Positions 32,698 through 44,316 of a stretch of DNA of 64,000 nucleotides are shown here, piece after piece. The stretch lies in NCBI RefSeq assembly GCF_023898315.1, contig NC_064619.1, positions 300,242,150 to 300,306,149 of the forward strand, given 5' to 3'. Below the pieces are notes generated by a model that was not told where the DNA came from, made no database searches, and saw nothing but the letters and a program-made list of their open reading frames with translations. Numbering within the stretch: the stretch's first letter is position 1; each line of letters opens with the position of its first letter. This DNA comes from Schistocerca nitens. Taxonomy: Eukaryota; Arthropoda; Insecta; Orthoptera; Acrididae. The position numbers and the translations under genes are program-made.

Positions 32698-34037
32698 GTT
32701 GAGCGTCTGAGAAGAAGAAAGGAAAGCGTTTAAAACGAGTCGTTGTTGCATGTATGGTTTATCTTTGAGTGCAGCGGGATTAACGACAGTATGAGAAACA
32801 GAATAATAGAAGTTAATTTTGTTTCCTTTCTTGCTATGTAACGAAAATGTATGGGGATTACGAAAACGTATTGCAATAACATTCAAATATGTAAAATTTG
32901 TAGTTGAGCCGTGGCGCTCGTTACTGGCGCGCCAGTCTCTTGGACGTCCATTATCGATCCCTCGATGTTTCTTATCTTTGCTTGTCTTATTGTTTTCTTC
33001 GACCATAGATACTAGTAGACTGGCCTTGCTGTGCAGAAGCTATAGAGCTGGTGTGGCTCCAACATAAGCCACGTGACTGTTGGCAAAACGTGGCGGGATT
33101 TCAAATCAGCGGTCTGCCATCCTGTGTTTGTATCGTAGTTTCCCACATTTCTCAATTGACTGCCAAACGCTTGCAACAAAAATTACTTTTTTATTTGCGA
33201 AAAATTGTGTCAGAACTACATTTGACCTGGATTTGTTCAAAGTACCAATTATAAAATCTAACAAATACATCGAACGCCCCTGTGGTGGGCAGCGGGACGA
33301 AATTACTATAAACTATCAATTAAAGTAAAATGTCGTTAAAATTCTTTTAAACAGTAAGAGTGGGCTCGTGTCAAAACTTTGAATATTGGATTCGCCGCGT
33401 TTTGAGCTCTAGTCACTTATAAAAGATAATGGGATATGGGAATTATGTCAACTATAGGTGTCAAAATTGTCTACTTTAGGAGCAGGTCCATTTTAGAGTA
33501 TCAATTTTAGGTGCACTTCAAAGGTTCAGTTCCTACTATTTTTACAAAAGTTTAAACTATCAGTTTAAAAAAAATGATATTTTAGATGAAAGGTGAGACT
33601 TTGAAGTTTCAGAAAATAATTTTGGAGCCTACATTTATTTAATAGTATTACAAGGTAGAAAAAAATTCTCTTCATGTGTCGACTATAAGTGCTCTTACCT
33701 TATTATAATCTCACCTGTATATACAAAAAGGCACATATGTGCAGATGGCTTAAAGTTTTTTCTGTTTCAGGGCCTGTATCCAAAGCTGCCTTCGGTTTTC
33801 ATCCTTAGGGAACCTTTGAGTAGGAACGAGAAACAGTTATAGTTACTTCTGTAACCGAATTATCACGGATACTTACCAAAATGTAATATGAGTTTGACTT
33901 TACAGGCATCACTTTCAACACGCATCTGCACTATCATAGAAACACACGTGAAATGTAATGCCATTTACCCCGACAAAACGCTGACTACAGCCATAAGCGC
34001 AACACGAAACAACTATGTTTTGCCAATATTCACGTGA
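32698..34037. other. Unassigned DNA
   Basis: About 1.3 kb, mostly AT-rich, with no recognised gene, repeat or terminal inverted repeat. The short open frames have no domain I recognise. Confidence 0.4.
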
Positions 34038-35505
34038 CTTTAGCCCAGAGATGTTGGAGCCACGAAAATTACGTCAGGGCCACTCTATTATATTTATGTT
34101 TGAAGGTTGTTTTCTGCATTCGCGGGGCGAGTGGCAGTTGACGTTCGCTCGGACTAACTGCTGAGACGCCGCAGGGTACGAAGCAACCACGTATATGTGG
34201 AGTTGGTTGTACGCGGTCTGCTGGTTCAGGATGGAGGATATATGTAGGCTGCCTGCCTGTCTGCTCTCCTGATTTTGCTCGCCGTGCCTTGCGACCGCCT
34301 AGCTTGGGTTGCTGCCTGGTGTATCCTACACGAGCCATACCGCACGACCAGCAGAAGTTAAACAGCCTTGTGTTTCTTTTAAAGAAAAGGAGCAAATGTA
34401 TAAGACTTTTGTAACCAATTTTGGTGGCCTCTTAAGTGGCCTTAGAATTTACACTGCCTTTGGGGAGAGCTAATTCTTTTAAATTTAAATAGTTGGGGTT
34501 CCCTGTCCTTTATAATCTTTTGGGGGTTTTATTTGAATTTCTCTTTGGGTTTCCTTCCTTGTGCTTGGTTAAATGTTTACTTGTAAAGCGGGAAGTGACT
34601 CCTGGTTAAAACTTGGAGAAGGTGTTTGATGTTACTGCCGCCTCTGGCATTCGTCTTTTCAATTAAGTGTTGTCATCCCTTCGAGCGACCTGGTGTCACC
34701 CCTCGTCAATTAATGCTGGTTTATGTGTACTTAATTTTGAATTGACCATTTGAATTAATATTTTTGAGCGCAGTATAGCACTAAGGCAACCTCATTGTAG
34801 ACCACCTTGTGCCCCGGTCTAGTACCTTAATTTTCAGTGTCACGAGTTAGCTCCACTACCGGTTTTACTGATGTGCTCCCTTCAAAATGTTGTGTTGTAT
34901 AAGTTTGCCCCATTTGTGTCTGGGAACACAGAGATGAGCTTTGAAGTGTGACTTCAGTGCTAGTCAGTTAATGGAATCTTTATTTTGGCTTGGCTTCCAC
35001 TGAAGAGTTTGAGTGAAGCGTAGTATGTTTGATTTGTTATTCATTTAGTTACTGTAAGTTTCTTTATTTAGTGGGGAGCAAGACATTTAAAGACTGTTGG
35101 TATTAACTCCCCTAGTTGCTGGGTGTTGCTAATTCCTTCCAAATGGCCTACTACTTATTCAATGGCAAGGCTGTTGATTAGTTGGTTACTGTGAGTACAA
35201 ATTCACGCTATTTATTTGTTGCCGAAATTGTTAAAGTGTCTGTGTCGTGATTCAATCACTAGCTACGTGTTAGAGCTGAATTGATATAAACCTTATATTG
35301 CCTCCTTAAAATTTGTTGCCAGTAGAAACCCTTAAGAGAACTAAAGTTTGTCACTGCTTTGTTAACCTTTACTGGGAGCCATATTTCATGTAGTTAAATT
35401 TTGTCTTAAAATGTGTATTTCTCTGATGTAATAAACGAGTGATAAAAGAAAAAAGCAAAGTGGCCTGGTCCTTCCTATTGTGTCCGGTTTGTAACACGTA
35501 TCAGT
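34038..35505 (+). repeat. Possible solo LTR
   Basis: The stretch starts TGTTGGAGCCACG and ends TCCGGTTTGTAACA, giving TG...CA limits. It contains TATAA-like words (near 34510) and an AATAAA signal at about 35430 followed by a GT-rich end, the layout of a retroelement LTR. I could not find a convincing 5-bp target duplication or a second copy in the window, so the call is tentative. No protein domain is visible inside. Confidence 0.3.
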
Positions 35506-36052
35506 AGTATAGTGTGAAATATATGTTGTACCTCAAAATATGTAAAAATACGTAATTTAAAACTTTGAGAAAGCGTCATATCAGTGTAATTCAACGACAT
35601 TTTTCTTATAACTACATATAAATTAACAGTATATGTAATTACATAAAATCCTGGATCTCGTCATAAGTTTTAATACTTCTTTAAATACTACTTGCCATTT
35701 TCCTCCAAAATCCTGTGCTAGCGCCATCGTCTTCTCCACGTATGTATCACAACCAAGAATGTCACTGATGATCGGTTCTACTCATCACTGCTGTACCGAG
35801 TCCTAAATTATTCGACTTCTACCTTTCCGCCAGTGTCCCGAGTGTTCTGACTCGTTTGCTTCTTGTTTCTGCCAGTAAGCGTTTGGCAACGACTGTTTGT
35901 ATCGCCTCCTTATCTCAGTATCTCATTCTTGTCTAAAGTGCCATCATCACTGACTGTTGTTCCCATTTCCCGTTTTCCCATTGGCGGCGTTCTTCCCGCG
36001 TTCTGTGGAGTCTTCTATCGGGGCGGTCTCTATCATGGGCACCGAAGAAACG
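35506..36052. other. Unassigned DNA
   Basis: No recognised element. Confidence 0.35.
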
Positions 36053-36170
36053 CGACGCAGTGGCTAGTAGGCTAGTACAGTGAATTCCTAACTGACCGCA
36101 GTGGTTTCAAGTCCTCAACTGATTACCATGATTGACCATTTCCGTGCTTTGCGTAAATCATTTCAGCACA
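36053..36170 (+). mobile_element. Degenerate SINE family 2 fragment
   Basis: CGACGCAGTGGCTAGTAGGC, then GGTTTCAAGTCCTC and CCGTGCTTTGCGTAAATC, line up in order with the A box, B box and CCGTGATTTCCCTAAATC body of SINE family 2. No target duplication was seen. An old copy. Confidence 0.4.
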
Positions 36171-36639
36171 ATCCAGCGTTGCTTCTTTAAAATGACCACG
36201 GTTTTTCCCACTGCTAAGCTGTACTCCATTCGGCTAAAGAAAGTATCTGACAGCTGACAGTGCTGTTGGCAGCTTTCAACTGCGAAATGCCAAAGGCCCC
36301 AGCAGCGGCGAGGATACACTGATGTCGATAAAACACCACTTTCTGCGCTGTCGCTGTAGAGATAGTCAACACTTGTGCGATTCACTAATTGCTTTACTGA
36401 CTCGTACAAAACGATCACTGCTTTTCCTTCCCACTTCAGAGTAAACATGTAATGTTAAGTGTGAATTGGCGTGCTTGACGTTTAAGTGTAGCTTCTATTC
36501 CAAACTTTCTCTTCCCTGCGCTATAAGAACATATTTCCAAGATAAATGCCTCGAAATTCACATACAGAATACGTGGAATACACACATACAATCTCAGACC
36601 TTTCGAACAAAATGCTCTACAACACCCACCGAAAACCAT
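36158..36639 (-). other. Two overlapping short ORFs, uncertain
   Basis: Minus-strand frames of 67 codons (36639-36436) and 96 codons (36448-36158) overlap by 13 bases. Neither protein shows a domain, signal peptide or repeat that I recognise. An RFX-type X-box sits just upstream. They could be exons of an unknown gene or chance frames; chance is more likely. Confidence 0.2.
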
Positions 36640-36677
36640 TGTCGTTTAGAAGGGCTGCCATACAGCGGTACTGAGGC

Positions 36678-36691
36678 GTTGCCATAGAGAC
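36678..36691 (-). promoter_or_regulatory. X-box-like motif (RFX type), one mismatch
   Basis: Minus strand GTCTCTATGGCAAC matches 13 of 14 positions of the RFX consensus GTNNCCATRGNAAC. It lies about 40 bp upstream of a short minus-strand ORF. A match of this quality can arise by chance in 64 kb. Confidence 0.25.
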
Positions 36692-36986
36692 GTAAACAAA
36701 ATCGTGTTAGGTGATTTTTTGTGGGAAACGCAGGGAGCAGCCTCACCATGACCAGTTTAACTGTCACGGGCGGACGGAGTACTCTGCCCCGTGTCTATTG
36801 CCAGGCATCAGCATAATGTAGGCAGATTTATTATCCTTTCCTCGCCTGTGCCAAGTGCTCTTCACTTCCATCGCATTTTTTAAATTTGTTTTATTTTGGC
36901 TTTGGGCAGCAAAGACCGTACAGCCAACACTAGTTACTAAAGTGCCATATCAGCATAACTGCAGTTTCCACGATAGAACAACAAGT

Positions 36987-37171
36987 GGCTCAGAGCACTA
37001 TGGGATTTAACATCTGTGGCCATCAGTCCCCTAGAACTTAGAACTACTTAAACCTAACTAACCTAAGGACATCACATACATCCATGCCCGAGGCAGGATT
37101 CGAACCTGCGACCGTAGCAGTCGCGCGGTTCCGGACTGAGCGCCTAGAACCGCTAGACCACCACGGCCGGC
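36987..37171 (-). mobile_element. SINE group A
   Basis: Tail left, head right. The tail is short and lacks the T run. Perfect 12-bp target duplication AGAACAACAAGT at 36975-36986 and 37172-37183. Confidence 0.94.
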
Positions 37172-37183
37172 AGAACAACAAGT

Positions 37184-37798
37184 ACGATGTAAAAATATAA
37201 GTTCTCACTAAAAGACGATCGCTAGACAGTCAGTAGTACTTACAATATTGCCAAGTCGACGTTAGTGCAATTTTCATAATAGGACACTGATAAGCGTGTA
37301 AAGAACAAAGGCTAGTTCATTGCGTAAATTAAAAAAAACACAAAATTACAGTCCAGGGTTCGAATAGGGACGTTTCCAGAGGATAATGACATCCACAGCA
37401 AATTGTTATTGAAAACTGGACAACGGCCATGTTTACGAAGATACCATCGCATTTTATGATTTTGCTTCCTGGAGGCAGGACGTTATCTACTTCTTTTGTC
37501 ATACGCTTTCCAGTTTCAAATAAGGGGGTCCACTTGACCCGTTTTTCGTGAGGTAGTAAGGAAGTAGATTAATTTTGATGTTAATCTCTGCATTTTTCAC
37601 CGTGACTGTCCCAAACTCTTTCCAAGTTATACGAACTCTGGTCTCCTCTTTTCGTTTCTGGCCCGCCTACTCAATTTCCATTAGACCGTTGTCTAGTTTG
37701 TTCCGTAATTTAAAGAATCAAATTAAGAATTCAGTAAGCTCATTTTTCCTCATTTCGACTGGCTGCACTCTCAGTTCATCCCAATTTCAGTTTTAAAC
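37184..37798. other. Unassigned DNA
   Basis: No recognised element between two SINEs. Confidence 0.35.
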
Positions 37799-37810
37799 AA
37801 TACCTGCCGC

Positions 37811-38011
37811 TCCGGACGGCGTGGCCGAGCGGTTCTAGGCTCTTCAGTCTGGAACCGCGCGACCAATACGATCGCAGGTTCGAATCCTGCCTCGGGCATG
37901 GATGTGTGTGATGTCCTTAGGTTAGTTAGGTTTAAGTATTTCTAAGTTCTAGGGGACTGATGAGCTCAGATGTTAAGTCCCATAGAGCTCAGATCCATTT
38001 GAACCATTTGA
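37811..38011 (+). mobile_element. SINE group A, full length
   Basis: A box GTGGCCGAGCGG and B box GGTTCGAATCC intact. Perfect 12-bp target duplication AATACCTGCCGC at 37799-37810 and 38012-38023. Confidence 0.95.
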
Positions 38012-38023
38012 AATACCTGCCGC

Positions 38024-38944
38024 ACCCCTTCTTTCTATTATCTGTCTTACTTATTTTCTTATCTCCAAGTCGCCCTTCAGTATTTTCAAGACAGTTCTTC
38101 TTTCTATCGCCTATTCGATATTCGATGTCACCAAAATTTTTTGATGGTATTCGCATTCGATTCCTCTGCCTCTGTGACAAATGTTAGAACCGGCATCAAA
38201 CGTTAATTGTAGATATTACTTTTCAGATACATCTGCATCTATTTACATGCTCGGCGAGTCAGCTTATGATGTGTGCCGAATTGTGCTTTGGGAAGCACTG
38301 TCATTTCTCGCATTTCCTCTTCCACAAACGAATATTCCGCAGATCGACTGCCGGCAAGACTCCGTATGAGACCTAATTTATCTGACGAGATGCATGTGGG
38401 GCTGGTAGTATGTTCTTAGTACGGACGCTATCGGTATCTTAACAGTAATCCCCTCCGTGATAGACAACCCCACTACAATTTAATAAACGGCTGTGTAAGA
38501 CTCTCGATGTTAGTAAACGAACCCTTAACTATATCCTCTGCTATTCATTGAATTTTCTCTGTCTAATCCCTATTAATCCTCCTTTGTAAGGGTCCCACTC
38601 TGACGCCCGACACTCAAAACAGCCTCGACAGATCTTTCTAGGCAACTTTTCTTTAGTCGACAGTTTAAATTTCGTTAGATTATTGCTGTTACCACAGCCT
38701 GGCACGTGGTTTTTCTACAACTAGTTATATATGGTCAGTTCACTTTGGGTCGCTCATCTTCTGGTATTTTAATGGTTGTTACTGCTTCCAGTGATGTGTG
38801 GCCAATATTGTGCCCAAACGCTTATATTAAATTGTCAGAATGATTTACGATGAGAGTCAATTGTCAGTCCATGCGCTAGGCGTCGGTTCTCTGAGACTGT
38901 TCCTACATTTCACTACCTTTTTCTGGCGTTGCAACTTCTATGTA
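38024..38944. other. Unassigned DNA
   Basis: No recognised element up to the left end of the 38.9-kb transposon. Confidence 0.35.
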
Positions 38945-39242
38945 CGGGGTACTCGAAAAGTCTCTCTGCAGTGCTGTATGATTGTTAGCCACGCGTGCCG
39001 TACAATTTTTCGCCTGCCTGGGTTACTTCCCTTCAAGTGGACTCTCCCAACATTCCACCATTTCGTTTATCTAAGCCAGCGTCAGTAGTATCGTTGGTGT
39101 GTGTCGTTACATGTTGACGTATTTCCTCTGTTCCCGTTTCGATTTTGTCACGGTTAAAATGCGAACCATTGAAGAACGTGCGTTTTTAGTCGAACAAGTG
39201 TTCAAAGCTGGCGGTAAATACGCAGTTTCAGTTCATCAAACG

Positions 39243-39436
39243 CCGGCCGCGGTGGTCTCGCGGTTCTAGGCGCGCAGTCCGGAACCGCGTGACTGCTACG
39301 GTCGCAGGTTCGAATCCTGCCTCGGGCATGGATGTGTGTGATGTCCTTAGGTTAGTTAGGTTTAAGTAGTTATAAGTTCTAGGGGACTTATGACCACAGC
39401 TGTTGAGTCCCATAGTGCTCAGAGCCATTTGAACCA
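39243..39436 (+). mobile_element. SINE group A, full length
   Basis: Intact A and B boxes. Perfect 13-bp target duplication AGTTCATCAAACG at 39230-39242 and 39437-39449, inside the transposase gene. Confidence 0.95.
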
Positions 39437-40225
39437 AGTTCATCAAACGTTTAATTCAGTTTTCCCGGAGACAACACTCCCAAATCGCGATACTGTGCGA
39501 GGTTTGAGTAACAAATTTTGAGGTACAGGTTCAGTGACAGATGAAACGGGAAGTGGTCGTCATAGCGTTTTGTCTGAGGATAAACTACTGGACATTTCCG
39601 ATAAAATGTCCATGAGTCCGAACAAGTCAGTATGAAAACTCGCCAGGAAATCGGTGTCGTGCAAGAACTGAAAAATACTGATCATGGCAAGAGACTGCAT
39701 TATTGTCAATGGTTCAAAAATTTCGTTCAACAAATTAGAAGGGATATTCTTAACAATATGTTTTTCACTGATGAGGCGTGGTTTCATTTATCCGGGTACA
39801 CGAACTCGCAAATTTCTCTTATGTGGAGTACTGCAAATCCATTGTGTATACTTCATTCTGTGAAAATAGAGTTTAGATTGCAATTTCTAGATGTCGGATT
39901 GTGGGTCCCACATTTTTCAACGAAATAATAAACGCACAACGATACTGCAGTGATATTCTGTACCCATTCGTAGGAGAACTTGTGTTAAGTGAATTACTGA
40001 ACCGTTATTTTCAACAAGATGGTGCAACCACGCATACAGCTCGCGTTTCAATGTCACTGCTTGGTGATGTTATTGGTGATCGCATAATTTCACAGGGACT
40101 TGGGTCTCCACGATCGCCTGAACTAACACCACCTGACCTTTTCTTATGGGGTGCAGCTAAAGCAACTGTCTACAAAAACCGTCCAAAATCCATCGATGAA
40201 CTGAAAACTGCAATATCCACTTTCA

Positions 40226-40421
40226 AATGGTTCAAACGGCTCTGAGCACCATGGGATTTAACATCTGAGGTCATCAGTCTCCTAGAACTCAGAACTACTT
40301 AAACCTAACTAACCTAAGGACATCACACACATCCATGCCTGAGGCAGGATTCGAACCTGCGACCGTAGCGGTGGCGCGGTTCCAGACTGAAGCACCTAGA
40401 ACCGCTCGGCCACCCCGGCGG
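40226..40421 (-). mobile_element. SINE group A, full length
   Basis: Tail left, head right. Perfect 13-bp target duplication ATATCCACTTTCA at 40213-40225 and 40422-40434, inside the transposase gene. Confidence 0.95.
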
Positions 40422-40685
40422 ATATCCACTTTCACTGCTTCTGTTACAGAAGAAATGTTACAGCTTGTGTTTGGAAACATGATAAGACGAATTGAATTGT
40501 GTATTTAACAACACGGGGGGACACTTCCAACATTTAATGTGAAAAATTTGTAAGTAAAACTGAATATTCAATAAATTAATAACTTGTATTTCACTGAGTG
40601 TCATTTCGGTATATTCACTGCGGCATACGGTACGCGCGGCTAACAATCATACGGCACTGCGGAGAGACTTTTTGAGCATCCCGTA

Positions 40686-41063
40686 CAATAGCATCATTTG
40701 CGAACAGTGGACGTAGAATTTACTTTTGTATACCGATATAATTATGCTAAATTAACTCTAAGACAGTTTTATTCTTATGCTTAACTCTTTGACTTCTATA
40801 CGGCAAGGAAGAGAGTCATCGTAGACTAGTTCGGCAGTCTACGATGATACAACAACCAACCGGGCAACTTAATTCACTGCGTAGTAAAGGCCACGTCCAG
40901 ACACGATAGTTCTGTCATTTTGTCACGGCCCCGCAGAACCATCTTACTTCTCTGTAGTGCAGTGACCTAGCGTCAACGGTGGAGCGTCATATGACCACAA
41001 CGGAACGACTAGTGTGCTCTTTTAAGATGGGAGGATTACTAATAGACGGTTATTCATAAGTGT
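40686..41063. other. Unassigned DNA with a short hairpin
   Basis: No element recognised. Near 40815-40850 ATCGTAGACTAGT...CAGTCTACGAT forms a short imperfect inverted repeat. Confidence 0.4.
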
Positions 41064-41118
41064 AAGGGGCAATCAAATGAAAATGAGGCAGTTGGGGAAA
41101 AACTAAGTACACTGTTCA

Positions 41119-41433
41119 TTATTTCAAAAGTAATCGCGAAAACTGTGGACTATGTGAGACAAGACGGTAAAGCCATAATAGAAAAATGTTCGCGTCTGTC
41201 TGCGGAACCATGATTGTACTCCGGCATGCACCTCTTCGAAGCACATCAACACTCATAAACTTCTTCTTCAGGCCACAAAAGTATGGAAATCGTATGGGGA
41301 GAGATAGGGACTGTACGGAGGTTGTGTATGGACTTCCCAGCAAAACATCTCCAGCAAGGTTGCTTCGAACAGGTTGCAGATACTTTGCTGGAAAGCCCAT
41401 ACAAAACCCCCATAGAGTACGACCTCTCCCCAT
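41119..41433 (-). pseudogene. Mariner transposase C-terminal trace, minus strand
   Basis: Minus-strand frames read TQPPYSPYLSPYDFHTF, equivalent to the HPPYSPDLAPCDYHxF block with the third catalytic Asp. A basic FMSVDVLRRGA region follows in a neighbouring frame. The Asp of SPDL is replaced by Tyr and the gene is frameshifted. Confidence 0.6.
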
Positions 41434-41640
41434 GTGTTTTCCATACTTTGAGGTGGGGTGGGGGCTTTCAAGAAAGACATTCGTGGCTGACGATATGCTT
41501 CGAGAGAAGAGGTGTACGCCTGGATACCATCACGGTTCCGTAAGCAACTGCAAAACGTTTCCCCATGAAGTGATTGACCATCTTTTCTCAGAGTGGGATG
41601 AATGTATTAACACCCGTAACATAACTGGTCTGTTACATGT
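41340..41640 (+). pseudogene. Mariner transposase C-terminal trace, plus strand
   Basis: Plus-strand frame with LESPYKTPIEYDLSPCVFHTL, a decayed version of the PPYSPDLSPCDFHxF block. It is followed by VADDMLREKRCT and HLFSEWDECINTR, resembling the C-terminal helix of mariner transposases. It overlaps the minus-strand trace, forming an inverted arrangement. Confidence 0.5.
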
Positions 41641-41653
41641 CGTTATGCAATCT

Positions 41654-41855
41654 CTAAAATGGTTCAAATGGCTCTGAGCACTATGGGACTTAACATCTGA
41701 GTACATCAGTCCCCTAGAACTTAGAACTACTTATACCTAACTAATCTAAGGTCATCACACACATCCATGCCCGAGGCAGGATTCGAACCTCCGACATTAG
41801 CAGTCACACGGTTCCGGACTGAAGGGCCTAGAACCGCTCGGCCGCCGCGGCCGGC
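41654..41855 (-). mobile_element. SINE group A, full length
   Basis: Tail left, head right, with mutations in the B box complement (GATTCGAACCTCCGA). Perfect 10-bp target duplication TATGCAATCT at 41644-41653 and 41856-41865. Confidence 0.93.
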
Positions 41856-41865
41856 TATGCAATCT

Positions 41866-42297
41866 TCATTCTGTCTGAAAATATCTGTGTTTCCTTAACT
41901 GTCCTGGGAGAATGGGCACATGTAGTGATTGTGGGAGTCAAGTTACAATATTTTCTCTTGTGCGAAACAGTTCAGGCGAGTCGGCATCGTGCCTGGGAAG
42001 ACTAGTCGCTTCGGCACACAGCGCGCTTTCCCTAAGCTTCCCAGGAGCCGTGAATGCCTGTGACTGTTCTCATTTGACGGCAGTACAGAGCGCCCCATTT
42101 GAAATCAGGGACTTCTATTGAGTCCTGGAAGTGTTCGCAAGCGTGACGAAGCTATTCCCCTTGCAGGGCACTGAAGTAGGCGACTCCACCATTTTGCGTT
42201 TCTACAGCGTGAGAACGTAGCACATTCGGGAAGATTCAGCAGCCATCCACCTCATTTTTAGTTTACGCAATGAGCGGCGAGGCAGGAATCGGTGTTC
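41866..42297. other. Unassigned DNA inside the TIR element
   Basis: GC-moderate, no recognised coding trace. Confidence 0.35.
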
Positions 42298-42310
42298 AAA
42301 CCTTCAGACA

Positions 42311-42515
42311 AAATGGCTCTGAGGACTATGGGACTCAACTGCTGTGGTCATAAGTCCCCTAGAACTTAGAACTACTTAAACCTAACTAACCTAAGGACAG
42401 CACACAACACCCAGCCATCACGAGGCAGAGAAAATCCCTGACCCCGCCGGGAATCGAACCCGGGAACCCTGGCGTGGGAAGCGAGAACGCTACCGCACGA
42501 CCACGAGATGCGGGC
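42311..42515 (-). mobile_element. SINE group B (tRNA-Gly-like head)
   Basis: The reverse complement begins GCCCGCATCTCGTGGTCGTG with GCGGTAGCGTTCTCGC and B box GGTTCGATTCC. It then carries the group A body and tail. Perfect 13-bp target duplication AAACCTTCAGACA at 42298-42310 and 42516-42528. Confidence 0.94.
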
Positions 42516-42528
42516 AAACCTTCAGACA

Positions 42529-44095
42529 GCCAATGAATACACAGTGGGCGCTATTTAAGAATTTTAGCAGTTTCTTCCCTGCGATTCCTCCTGGAGAGAG
42601 AAATGCTGGGTTATCAGGCTGGAAATCGTGATGGACTCTTCCCTGGAGGACGTTGGGTTCTGGAGCGAGAGAGTGTGTGGTTGTAGAAAGGCGGAGAGTG
42701 GCACGTGGGTCCGCGAGATTCGCTTGTCGATCGCCGAGGCGTGGTCTGCAGCCTTGGACGCGTTTACTGTTTGAGTAAGTGTCGAAATTTCGCAGCAGTG
42801 CAGTCCTTTCACCTCTGAGCAATTAGCGACTCAGTGTCCTTTAAACATAAACTTCTGTTGCATTTGCATTAATTCAGAATAGTATTTAGTATTCAGCAGC
42901 TTCCTTTAATTACATTTCTGAACTACTAAGACATACTGGAACGCCCCCTGGTGGTCTTCCTTGTTACTAGTTGTAAGTGAGTAGCCTTTACTTGTCTCTG
43001 TGTTATCGTAAATACAAGCCTGGGAATGTGAACTGACAACTTAAATGTGCTGAAGAATAATGTGTGTGAAAACCGATAGTATTTATAAGCAAACAAATTA
43101 GCAAACCAATAATTTCACGCTTAGTTGACTTGGTCAGTGCGAACTGTTTGGAAAAAAAAAACCGTATCTGCATAAAAAAAAACTGCAATGTCGACCTGTA
43201 TAAGAATGTAACCTGAAACACACGAATATTTTTGTACTGACATATGGCTTTGGTAAAATAAAGAAACTGACGGAACCTACATTGCGCTAAGGATACGAAA
43301 CAATGACGTATTATGAATCTCGTCGGCAAAATGAGGTACTTGCAGAAACAGCAACACAGCAAGACTCCGCAACAGCTGAAGAAATACTGTTAAAAACTGA
43401 CTACAGTTGGGCCAGGGAAACTGGGTTCATAGTTTTCACATAGAATGCCAGTGAAACACATGACTCACCTTTTAAGTTCCGAAATTTCACTCAGGAAGGA
43501 ACTTATAAAAAAAAAATTATAGGCTCTAATATGAAAATTCTTTTAATTTGACAACTTCCATGGTGCAGTAAATTAACTCAGAAGAACAGTCAACAGAATA
43601 ATTATCAAAAACTCTACTGTGATGAGAGTGAAGTGGACCAACAATACAAGTATATAAAAATAAAAATAATTTTGTTTATCTCATCAATTAATACCTTGTT
43701 CTCCGTTTCAAAATTTTTTTATGTCTGTATGCTATCCAACCATTGTGCTGAGTCATCATTCCTCCTCGCAATAAATCTGCAACTCACATAGTTTCAAAAG
43801 TGCGTCCATGCATTACACTCCACGAAATCCCGCCTGCTGCACACCGCAGCTCTGCACTACTGACTGTTAAAGAGTCTACGACTCCACAATGCTGCCATCG
43901 TAGGCACAGATACTGTTGCCTAAGAACTGTTTCTCTGACCACAATTCTTCAAATATATCGTTTTCCTTTACATATATCAACACATCCAATAACATCATAA
44001 AAAAAAGCCTTCTCACACGGCTTCAATTGCTCATAAGTAACTACGATAGAATCAATTTTCTAGTGCGATAAATCGATCTTATTTGTGAAGACTCT
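42529..44095. other. Unassigned DNA inside the TIR element
   Basis: About 1.6 kb with no domain recognised. Frames at 42564-42822 and 43003-43362 lack recognisable motifs. Confidence 0.35.
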
Positions 44096-44107
44096 TTGTT
44101 AATAATT

Positions 44108-44304
44108 GCCGGCCGATGTGGCCGAGCGGTTCTAGGCGCTTCAGTCTGGAACCGCGCGACCGCTACGGTCGCAGGTTCGAATCCTGCCTCGGGCATTGAG
44201 GTTTGTGATGTCCTTAGGTCTGTTAGGTTTAAGTAGTTCTAAGTTCTAGGGAACTGATGCCCTCCGATGTTAAGTTCCATAGAACTCAGAGCCATTTTTT
44301 GTTG
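44108..44304 (+). mobile_element. SINE group A, full length
   Basis: Intact A box GTGGCCGAGCGG and B box GGTTCGAATCC. Perfect 12-bp target duplication TTGTTAATAATT at 44096-44107 and 44305-44316. A GTTGTTG run lies between the T tail and the duplication. Confidence 0.94.
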
Positions 44305-44316
44305 TTGTTAATAATT

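Larger units (their letters stand above)
39159..40506 (+). pseudogene. DUF4817-type transposase, broken by two SINEs
   Basis: Starts MRTIEERAFLVEQVFKAGGK, a helix-turn-helix start. The first SINE interrupts it after about 28 residues. Later pieces contain MFFTDEAWFHLSGYTN (first catalytic Asp), RYFQQDGATTHTARVSM (second) and SPELTPPDLFLWGAAK (third), with 38 residues between the second and third. A second SINE splits the C-terminal end before MIRRIELCI. Frameshifts separate the pieces. It is inactive, but all three catalytic blocks are recognisable. Confidence 0.88.
38945..40683 (+). mobile_element. Mariner-superfamily transposon with two SINEs
   Basis: Flanked by TA (38943-38944 and 40684-40685). 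The terminal inverted repeats are about 58 bp: left CGGGGTACTCGAAAAGTCTC and right CGGGATGCTCAAAAAGTCTC, both continuing into GTATGATTGTTAGCC. SINEs at 39243-39436 (plus) and 40226-40421 (minus) lie inside. Without them the element is about 1.3 kb. Confidence 0.9.
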
